Of a DNA stretch of 5,050 nucleotides, positions 1 through 5,050 are shown piece by piece (within the stretch, counting starts at the first letter, position 1; each line of letters opens with the position of its first letter). The position numbers and the translations under genes are program-made. A model generated the notes under the pieces. It was not told the origin of the DNA. It made no database searches and worked only from the letters and a program-made list of their open reading frames with translations. Source of the stretch: Balneolaceae bacterium SMO_bin1 (lineage in GTDB: Bacteria > Bacteroidota > Rhodothermia > Balneolales > Balneolaceae); the NCBI GenBank assembly GCA_003123965.1, contig NNSL01000321.1:1-5050 (forward strand), read 5' to 3'.

Positions 1-174
1 CAAAAGTGGATAGAAACATTTGCCGAAAAATATAATTTACTGGAAACAGGGGGCAGTGACTATCATGGCGAACCAAACAACTATTACCGGCATTTCGGTA
101 CGCTAACTGCTCCCCGAGGATGTGTTGAAAAAATTAATAAACTGGCGCAGCGCCGAAAAGAAGTTTCAATTTAG
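1..174 (+). CDS. PHP-domain metallophosphoesterase, C-terminal end (5' truncated)
   Basis: The first 57 codons visible, read in frame from base 1 to TAG at 172-174, are the tail of a protein that begins before the window. The fragment has G-G-S-D-Y-H-G at residues 17-23. This matches the last metal-binding motif of the PHP (polymerase and histidinol phosphatase) superfamily, in which the Asp and His (D20 and H22 here) bind catalytic metals. A short helix and a basic tail follow. In the YciV/TrpH-like branch, proteins with this ending hydrolyse nucleotide or oligonucleotide phosphates (3',5'-nucleoside bisphosphate phosphatase, RNase AM); other PHP members are histidinol phosphatases. The fragment is too short to pick the substrate. 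The stop lies 8 bases before the ribH start, so the two are probably co-transcribed. The family is fairly secure; the specific enzyme is not. Confidence 0.72.
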   Translation, partial: QKWIETFAEKYNLLETGGSDYHGEPNNYYRHFGTLTAPRGCVEKINKLAQRRKEVSI

Positions 175-182
175 GTTATAAT

Positions 183-668
183 ATGGACATAGAAATCATC
201 AAAGGAGATAGTAATCAGAATGATTTTAAAGTGGGGATTGTGGTAGCGAGCTGGAATTCGTTCGTTACCGATAAGCTGCTGGAAGGAGCCCTTGAAGTGT
301 TGCAAAACAAGGGGTTTGAACGCCACCAAATTCTAGTTGCTCGATGCCCGGGTGCCTACGAAATTCCGTACACAAGCAAATCTCTGCTGCCCAAAGTTGA
401 CGGCATTATAACGTTAGGGGCGGTAATCCGCGGCGAAACACCCCATTTTGATTACGTTTGCGAAACGGCCAATAATGGTGTGCTGCAATTAAATATGGAA
501 CACCCCAAACCTGTAGTTTTTGGTGTTTTAACCACCGATACCGTGCAGCAGGCACAAGAGCGATCGGATGAAAATTCTGATTACGGGAATAAAGGCGCCG
601 AAGCTGCGTTAGCACTGATAGAAATGATTTCGCTAAAACAGGAAATAGATAAATTAGAAGATGCCTAA
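183..668 (+). CDS. ribH: 6,7-dimethyl-8-ribityllumazine synthase (riboflavin synthase beta subunit)
   Basis: This cytoplasmic enzyme condenses 5-amino-6-ribitylaminouracil with 3,4-dihydroxy-2-butanone 4-phosphate to give 6,7-dimethyl-8-ribityllumazine, the penultimate step of riboflavin synthesis. At 161 residues it has the usual family length. Family motifs appear in order: A-S-W-N at 22-25 (aromatic residue at the substrate pocket), P-G-A-Y-E-I-P at 56-62, G-A-V-I-R-G-E-T-P-H-F-D at 79-90 with the catalytic His at 88, G-V-L-T-T-D at 114-119, Q-A-Q-E-R-S at 123-128 and G-N-K-G at 135-138 near the end. No key residue is missing. The family usually forms pentamers or 60-mer shells. The ATG at 183 gives the expected short N-terminal lead. 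Only a weak AGG (173-175), overlapping the upstream stop, could serve as a ribosome binding site. No other rib gene or FMN riboswitch is visible, so regulation cannot be read here. Confidence 0.97.
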   Translation: MDIEIIKGDSNQNDFKVGIVVASWNSFVTDKLLEGALEVLQNKGFERHQILVARCPGAYEIPYTSKSLLPKVDGIITLGAVIRGETPHFDYVCETANNGVLQLNMEHPKPVVFGVLTTDTVQQAQERSDENSDYGNKGAEAALALIEMISLKQEIDKLEDA

Positions 669-709
669 GCTTGAATTATCGAACATAAAGCTCTAATATA
701 TCAAGCTTA
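666..709. repeat. 9-bp perfect inverted repeat in the ribH-uppS gap
   Basis: TAAGCTTGA at 666-674 is the exact reverse complement of TCAAGCTTA at 701-709, separated by 26 bases. The left arm contains the ribH stop codon TAA. No T-run follows the right arm (it is followed by TAAAAAGG), so this is not a standard intrinsic terminator for the plus strand. It could be a long-loop mRNA hairpin or a paired protein-binding site. Each arm contains the palindrome AAGCTT, which raises the odds of a chance match. Confidence 0.4.
671..699 (+). promoter_or_regulatory. Possible sigma70-type promoter upstream of uppS
   Basis: TTGAAT (671-676) and TAATAT (694-699) are separated by exactly 17 bases and each matches 4 of 6 consensus positions of the housekeeping sigma70 hexamers. 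Transcription would start around 705-708, leaving a leader of about 25 bases before the TTG start of uppS. The Bacteroidota-type -7 motif (TAnnTTTG) is absent, so if the host uses that consensus this site is not relevant. AT-rich gaps give such matches by chance. Confidence 0.25.
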
Positions 710-729
710 TAAAAAGGTGTATAAACGGT

Positions 730-1560
730 TTGAAATCATATTCACTAACAAATACGGAACAAGATAGCCAGGACAAAGATTTGCAGGCCAAGCTTAAAGC
801 GGCCGGCGAAATTCCAGAGCATGTGGCTATTATTATGGATGGAAACGGCCGCTGGGCCAAGCGTAAAGGCAATTTGCGTACGCATGGGCACAAAGCGGGT
901 GTTGATTCCGTTCGTGATATTACTGAATCTTGCGGGCAACTTGGGGTTGAGCATCTAACGCTTTACACCTTCTCCACGGAAAACTGGAATCGCCCCAAAA
1001 CCGAAGTGAATGCTCTGATGCACCTTCTGGTGAACACCCTTCGCAAAGAAGCGGATAACCTCAACAAAAATAACATCAGGCTTGGTACCATTGGGCAGAC
1101 CGATAGATTTCCGAAAAAATGTCGGGAAAAGCTGCGTGAGGTCATGGAGTTGACCAAAGATAACGATGGGCTGCACCTCTGTCTCGCGTTGAGTTATTCA
1201 GGTCGGTGGGATATCACCGAAGCGGTTAAAAAGCTGACCCAAAAAGTGCAGGATGGCGAATTGTCGCCGGATGACATCGACGATGAGTTGATTAGTCAAC
1301 ATTTGTCGACGGCCAATATTCCCGACCCTGATTTGATTATCCGCACCAGCGGTGAGTATCGAATCAGTAACTTTTTGCTGTGGCAGCTAGCCTACTCCGA
1401 GCTTTTCATTACCGAAACGTACTGGCCCGATTTCCGCCGCCAGGAGCTGTATAAAGCCATTTCTTCTTATCAAAAACGAGATCGCCGATACGGATCGGTT
1501 GAAACCGGATCGTCTCATACGAATTCGGCCGTATCATTCGTTAAAGAGCTAATCACCTAA
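730..1560 (+). CDS. uppS: Isoprenyl transferase (undecaprenyl diphosphate synthase)
   Basis: This cis-prenyltransferase extends farnesyl diphosphate with isopentenyl diphosphate to C55 undecaprenyl diphosphate, the carrier lipid for peptidoglycan and surface glycans, at the cytoplasmic membrane face. The 276 residues show the full signature: H-V-A-I-I-M-D-G-N-G-R-W at 31-42 with catalytic Asp37, T-H-G-H at 51-54, T-F-S-T-E-N-W-N-R-P at 80-89, S-Y-S-G-R-W at 155-160, D-P-D-L-I-I-R-T-S-G-E at 199-209 with Arg205, R-I-S-N-F-L-L-W-Q at 211-219, and A-Y-S-E-L at 221-225 with metal-binding Glu224. The motifs align with E. coli UppS at a constant offset of 11 residues. The first 30 residues are a polar extension. 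The start is TTG at 730 because no in-frame ATG precedes the catalytic block (the first Met is residue 36); AAAAAGG at 711-717 is a possible but distant ribosome site. TTG at 781 is an alternative start. bamA follows after 31 bases. Confidence 0.96.
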   Translation: MKSYSLTNTEQDSQDKDLQAKLKAAGEIPEHVAIIMDGNGRWAKRKGNLRTHGHKAGVDSVRDITESCGQLGVEHLTLYTFSTENWNRPKTEVNALMHLLVNTLRKEADNLNKNNIRLGTIGQTDRFPKKCREKLREVMELTKDNDGLHLCLALSYSGRWDITEAVKKLTQKVQDGELSPDDIDDELISQHLSTANIPDPDLIIRTSGEYRISNFLLWQLAYSELFITETYWPDFRRQELYKAISSYQKRDRRYGSVETGSSHTNSAVSFVKELIT

Positions 1561-1591
1561 ACATTTTCATATTAAATATCTAAGCGCAATT

Positions 1592-4117
1592 GTGGTTCAG
1601 AACGTCATTCATTTAAAGAAATCATTTCTATTCCTACTTGCCGGCTTCTGCTTATTCGCTCAACCCGCCATTTCACAAGACACACAGCAGGATACGACAG
1701 CTTTTGAAATTGGGAATCCACTGCAGGCCACTCCACAAACCTATGAGGTGCTTAACATTGAGGTTACAGGATTGACCACCACCCGGCGCGATTTTGTGAT
1801 CAGTCAGCTGGGCTTTCAGGAAGGGTCTACCATCACTGTGCCCGGCACGCAAATATCATCAGCCATTGAACGGCTTTACCAAACGGGCTTGTTTTCGGAT
1901 ATACAGATTCTGCAAACCGGTTCTACGGCCGAGGGTATTTCCCTGGAAGTGCACGTGCAGGAACAGCCGCGGCTGCAAAGCTATTCCATTGATGGGGTGA
2001 GCCGTTCGGACCGCAATGATCTGCGCGACCGCTTGTCGCTGATTCCCGGCTTTGCCGTGACTACCTCTATGAAGGTGCAGGCCACCAATACCATCAAGCG
2101 ATATTATAAAGAAAAGGGATTTTGGAATACCGAGGTTGAGGTATCAACCGGTGAACGTGATACCGTTCGCAATCGCGTGCCGCTGCGTTTTGATGTTGAG
2201 CCCGGCGCGCGCCTCGAAATCAAGGAAATTACATTTGAAGGCAACGAGGAGTTCAGCGACGATAAGCTCACAAAACAGCTTAGTACAATCAAAGAGGACA
2301 AATGGTGGAAGTTTTTCTCCAAAAAACTCTACAAAGCCTCCGAATATGAAACCGCCAAAGAAAACCTGCAGACCTTTTATGCCTCCAACGGTTTCATCGA
2401 TTTCCGGATTGTAGAAGATACCGTTTATACCTTCCCGTACACGCAGGATCGCCTGTACGTTTTTGATACACCGGCAACAGGTATTAAAGTGAATATGCGC
2501 GTTGAGGAAGGACCGCAATATAAAGTGCGCAATGTCTCTTTTGATGGAAATGCCGTTTATACAGATGAACAGCTGAAAGAAATCCTGAATTTTGAGCAGG
2601 GCGATGTATTTAATCAGTCGAAATTTACTGACAAGCTGAGAGGTACCCAGAGTGGCAACGATATCAACAGCCTGTATCGCAATTCCGGATACTTGTTTGC
2701 AAGCATTGAACCGCAGGTTGAGATTGTAGCGCAAGATTCGGTTGATCTGAATATTAATATCATTGAAGACGAAGTTGCCACCATCCAGGAAGTGTCGTTT
2801 ACGGGCAATACCAAAACGCACGATGATGTCATCCGACGAACGCTGCGTACCGTGCCGGGCAACACCTACGATCAGTCTCAAATTATCCGAACCATCCGTG
2901 AACTCGGTACACTTGGATACTTCCGCCCGGAAACGATAAATCCCCAACTTGATCCAAATACCGAAGACAAAACGGTTGATATAAATTACGATCTTGACGA
3001 ATCACAGAGCACCGACAACTTTGAGTTTTCGGGGGGATACGGCGGCGGTAATATTGGCGTAATCCTTTCGGCCCGCGTTAACTTCAATAACTTTTCACTG
3101 CAGCGAGCTGTACGCGGTGAAGGCTGGAACCCGGTGCCTTCGGGCGACGGGCAGAAACTCTCGCTGGGCGCGCAGGTTTCAGGTCGCGGATATCAAAGCT
3201 ACAACATGAGCTTCCAGGAGCCGTGGTTAGGCGGAAAGCCCAATTCACTGGGCGTAAACCTCAGTTATGATTTGATTAACTTCAATCAGCGTGGGCTCGA
3301 TGAAAAGAATCAGCTCTTTTCGAGCAGCGTTTCATTGGGGCGTCGCCTCAAATGGCCCGATGACTATTTCTCGCAGCAAACGGTGCTGTCTTATCAGCTG
3401 TATGATATAACCGGCGGCCGTTCGTTCCTGGCAGAAGGAACTTCGAGCATAGTAAGCTTGCAGCAAGTAATTGAGCGTAACTCTGTAGGCCCGAGCCCCA
3501 TTTCGCCAACACGAGGATCAAAAATCCGTCTTTCAGGTGAAATTGCGCCACCGCTCTCTGGTTTTTCCCAGTATTATAAATTTAAGGGTTTGTACGAAAA
3601 TCACACCCGCGTAGTCGGTAATCTGATTCTTACAAACAGCGTTGAGTATGGATATCTCGGCTACTTGGGGCAGGGGCAGCGCAGCAACTTTAAACGCTTT
3701 GTACTGGGGGGTACGCAGCTGCAGCAGCGCCAGAGTTTTGTTACTGATAATATTGATATGCGTGGATTCCCCGGCGGACGAGGGCAGTCCATTTCACCAA
3801 GAACGGCGCAAGGGCGTGAAATTGGCGGGCGCCTGTTTAGCAAGTACTCCATGGAACTGCGCATTGCCGCCGTACAAGAACAGCAGATTCAGGTTATTCC
3901 CTACACCTTCTTTGATGCGGGTAACGCCTATCGCGATTTCGGAGACTTTGCACCGTTCGACGTAAAACGCTCTACCGGGCTGGGCATGCGCATTTATCTG
4001 CCGATTCTTGGTCTTGTTGACCTGAGTTACGGGTACCGCCTTGACGGTATTGAAGGAGTGCCGACCGTTAACCCGGGTGAATGGGAGTTTCTGTTTAATC
4101 TTGGTGCACCGTTCTAA
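1592..4117 (+). CDS. bamA: Outer membrane protein assembly factor BamA (Omp85 family)
   Basis: BamA is the essential core of the machinery that folds beta-barrel proteins into the outer membrane. This 841-residue protein starts at GTG 1592 with a signal peptide: Lys9-Lys10, a hydrophobic core at about 11-23, and likely cleavage after A-I-S at 26-28. Five POTRA domains follow, at roughly 51-124, 127-204, 206-306, 309-394 and 396-468; they form the periplasmic docking arm. A 16-strand-type barrel runs from about 476 to the end. It includes the E-P-W-L-G-G motif (543-548), the M-R-G-F-P-G-G motif (723-729, the conserved RGF of the loop that reaches into the barrel) and a C-terminal strand ending in Phe841 (beta signal). 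POTRA3 carries an extra aromatic-rich segment at about 276-298. The mature part has no cysteine. No in-frame ATG lies near the start and no Shine-Dalgarno is obvious. The stop overlaps the start of a Skp-like chaperone gene that serves the same pathway. Confidence 0.96.
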   Translation: MVQNVIHLKKSFLFLLAGFCLFAQPAISQDTQQDTTAFEIGNPLQATPQTYEVLNIEVTGLTTTRRDFVISQLGFQEGSTITVPGTQISSAIERLYQTGLFSDIQILQTGSTAEGISLEVHVQEQPRLQSYSIDGVSRSDRNDLRDRLSLIPGFAVTTSMKVQATNTIKRYYKEKGFWNTEVEVSTGERDTVRNRVPLRFDVEPGARLEIKEITFEGNEEFSDDKLTKQLSTIKEDKWWKFFSKKLYKASEYETAKENLQTFYASNGFIDFRIVEDTVYTFPYTQDRLYVFDTPATGIKVNMRVEEGPQYKVRNVSFDGNAVYTDEQLKEILNFEQGDVFNQSKFTDKLRGTQSGNDINSLYRNSGYLFASIEPQVEIVAQDSVDLNINIIEDEVATIQEVSFTGNTKTHDDVIRRTLRTVPGNTYDQSQIIRTIRELGTLGYFRPETINPQLDPNTEDKTVDINYDLDESQSTDNFEFSGGYGGGNIGVILSARVNFNNFSLQRAVRGEGWNPVPSGDGQKLSLGAQVSGRGYQSYNMSFQEPWLGGKPNSLGVNLSYDLINFNQRGLDEKNQLFSSSVSLGRRLKWPDDYFSQQTVLSYQLYDITGGRSFLAEGTSSIVSLQQVIERNSVGPSPISPTRGSKIRLSGEIAPPLSGFSQYYKFKGLYENHTRVVGNLILTNSVEYGYLGYLGQGQRSNFKRFVLGGTQLQQRQSFVTDNIDMRGFPGGRGQSISPRTAQGREIGGRLFSKYSMELRIAAVQEQQIQVIPYTFFDAGNAYRDFGDFAPFDVKRSTGLGMRIYLPILGLVDLSYGYRLDGIEGVPTVNPGEWEFLFNLGAPF

Positions 4118-4654
4118 TGCAATGCCGATGGTACTATACGGTTCTAACGCTTCTGCTTATCCTTGCGGGTAGTGCTGCTGCACAAGCTCAGCAAAAAATT
4201 GGGGTACGTCAATACTGATACTATCTTGGCGGAAATCCCGGAGTACAGCAATATTCAGCAGCAGCTTACCATTATCAGTGATGGCTGGCGGCAGCAACTG
4301 GAAACAATGCAGCAGCAAATCGATTCGCTGCGGCAGGAGTTTGAATCAAAAGAAATACTTTATACCGATGAGCTCCGTGCACAGAAAAAACAGGAACTGC
4401 AGACGCGCATCAATGAGCGGGAGCAATATTTGAACGACAAATTTGGCCCCGACGGCGCCTATTACCAGCGCCAGCAAGAACTGCTTGAACCTGTTCAGCG
4501 GCGCGTCTATGAGGCCATAACAACCGTTGCACGGCGACAGGGCTTCGATTTTGTGTTTGATCGGGCCCAAAATACATCCCTCTTGTTTGGACAAACCCAG
4601 TGGAATTTAAATCAAGATGTACTACAGGAGCTTGGCATTACGTTAGATAATTAA
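4117..4654 (+). CDS. OmpH/Skp family periplasmic chaperone, first copy, with apparent frameshift
   Basis: Skp/OmpH proteins are trimeric periplasmic chaperones that hold unfolded outer-membrane proteins for BamA. The gene is split across two frames. From ATG 4117 (sharing one base with the bamA stop, T-A-A-T-G) frame 1 encodes a good signal peptide: a hydrophobic run T-V-L-T-L-L-L-I-L-A-G, then A-A-A-Q-A, then Q-Q-K-I-G. It then hits TGA at 4216-4218. From about 4205 frame 2 continues with Y-V-N-T-D-T-I-L-A-E-I-P-E, the usual start of the mature OmpH domain, then a Gln/Glu-rich coiled coil (about residues 45-125 of the joined protein) and R-Q-G-F-D-F-V-F-D, typical of the C-terminal sheet, to TAA at 4652-4654. 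Removing one base from A6 (4193-4198) or G4 (4201-4204) restores a 178-residue protein, normal for the family. Without this, the longest frame would have to start at TTG 4163 and would lack a signal peptide. Family call is firm; functional status is open. Confidence 0.85.
4193..4204 (+). other. Apparent +1 frameshift site at adjacent A6 and G4 runs
   Basis: A run of six A (4193-4198), TT, and a run of four G (4201-4204) mark the point where the signal-peptide frame and the mature-domain frame of the first ompH gene must be joined. Dropping one G gives Q-Q-K-I-G-Y-V-N, and dropping one A gives Q-Q-K-L-G-Y-V-N; the second copy downstream reads V-N-I-G-Y-M-N, favouring the G deletion. Homopolymer length errors are a common sequencing artefact. 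A natural mutation is the alternative. Confidence 0.75.
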
Positions 4655-4727
4655 ACAAAGGCATTTGTATCGAATAGTCTTTATTTTCACGCGCCTTCTT
4701 TAATTCCGAAAAGCAAAACAACAAACT

Positions 4728-5050
4728 ATGATAAAAAAGTTACTACCTATAACCGCACTCCTACTTTTTGTGATGATGGGTACCACCGTTGCACAGGAAG
4801 TTAATATCGGGTATATGAATACGCAGCAGGTTCTGGAACAGTTACCGGAACGCGAACGCGTTGAGAAAGAGCTTCAGGCTTTTATTGACCAAAAGCAGGA
4901 AGAGCTCTCCGAACGTGCAACCGCGTTTCAGGATGAGGTAGCGGCCTACCAGGAAAACCGCGCTGACATGACCACCCAGCAAATTCAACAGCGTGAACAG
5001 CAACTTGGCCAAATGGAAGCTGAGCTGGACAAATTCGACCAAACCCTGCG
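4728..5050 (+). CDS. OmpH/Skp family periplasmic chaperone, second copy (3' truncated by window end)
   Basis: ATG at 4728 opens a frame that stays open to the window end (107 full codons plus two bases). Residues 1-22 are a signal peptide: Lys3-Lys4, a hydrophobic core (L-L-P-I-T-A-L-L-L-F-V) and likely cleavage after T-V-A at 20-22. The mature protein starts with N-I-G-Y-M-N-T-Q-Q-V-L at 26-36, the OmpH/Skp N-terminal strand and helix. A long Glu/Gln/Lys-rich coiled coil follows, the tentacle with which the trimer cages unfolded outer-membrane proteins. About two thirds of a typical family member is visible; the C-terminal sheet lies beyond 5050. It is a diverged tandem paralog of the gene just upstream. 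The gap before it is 73 bases, with no Shine-Dalgarno but an A-rich stretch (4710-4726), a common style in Bacteroidota. An unrelated minus-strand frame overlaps here and is not a gene. Confidence 0.9.
   Translation, partial: MIKKLLPITALLLFVMMGTTVAQEVNIGYMNTQQVLEQLPERERVEKELQAFIDQKQEELSERATAFQDEVAAYQENRADMTTQQIQQREQQLGQMEAELDKFDQTL

Noticed and set aside
177..182. TATAAT directly before the ribH ATG, a perfect -10 hexamer
   Set aside because: It abuts the start codon, leaving almost no leader, and the place for a -35 (about 154-159, CGAAAA) has no match. Co-transcription with the PHP gene is simpler.
2144..2947. A 267-codon open frame on the minus strand inside bamA
   Set aside because: It lies wholly opposite a well-conserved bamA reading frame, its product resembles no family I know, and such long antisense frames arise from the codon bias of the real gene.
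3642..3965. A 107-codon plus-strand frame inside bamA
   Set aside because: It overlaps the conserved barrel end of bamA, including the M-R-G-F motif, in another frame and shows no recognisable protein features.
4163..4654. The uninterrupted frame from TTG 4163 as the true full gene
   Set aside because: Its first residues (R-V-V-L-L-H-K-L-S-K-K) form no secretion signal, while the overlapping frame from ATG 4117 gives a textbook one. A Skp-type protein must be exported.
4655..4668. ACAAA/TTTGT 5-bp inverted repeat after the first ompH stop, as a possible terminator
   Set aside because: The stem is short and AT-only with a 4-base loop, and no clean T-run follows directly. It is too weak to call, and the rest of the 73-base gap shows no convincing promoter either.
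1..5050. Mobile element, CRISPR array, tRNA/rRNA or a novel multi-gene system
   Set aside because: I saw no direct-repeat array, transposase or integrase motifs, or tRNA-like fold. Nearly all sequence is accounted for by five recognised core gene families.

Overview
The window carries a compact, all-plus-strand run of core genes from a Gram-negative bacterium. The best fit is the Bacteroidota group in the broad sense, probably the Balneolota/Rhodothermota side. This rests on three things: a full-length five-POTRA BamA followed by two tandem OmpH/Skp genes and preceded by uppS; base composition that looks moderate by eye; and start codons with no strong Shine-Dalgarno sequence. The phylum is an inference from gene order and style, because no search could be run.

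Layout: 1-174 is the 3' end of a PHP-family metallophosphoesterase. 183-668 is ribH (lumazine synthase, riboflavin pathway). A 61-base gap (669-729) holds a 9-bp inverted repeat and a weak promoter-like pair of hexamers. 730-1560 is uppS (undecaprenyl diphosphate synthase, TTG start). 1592-4117 is bamA (outer-membrane assembly barrel, GTG start). The bamA stop overlaps by one base the ATG of the first ompH/skp-like gene (4117-4654), which is split between two frames by an apparent one-base insertion at 4193-4204. After 73 bases a second ompH/skp-like gene starts at 4728 and runs off the window. Coding is dense, and no gene-free stretch exceeds 300 bases.

uppS through the second ompH form one envelope-biogenesis unit. 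UppS makes the C55 lipid carrier used for peptidoglycan and surface glycans. OmpH/Skp proteins hold unfolded outer-membrane proteins in the periplasm, and BamA inserts them into the outer membrane. ribH and the PHP gene are metabolic or housekeeping neighbours in the same direction.

I see no sign of a new defence, mobile or regulatory system; there are no transposase, repeat-array or RNA-gene signatures. The point most worth checking is the frameshift in the first ompH gene. It separates a good signal peptide from a good chaperone domain, and it is either a sequence error at adjacent A6 and G4 runs or a real lesion tolerated because a second copy lies next door.
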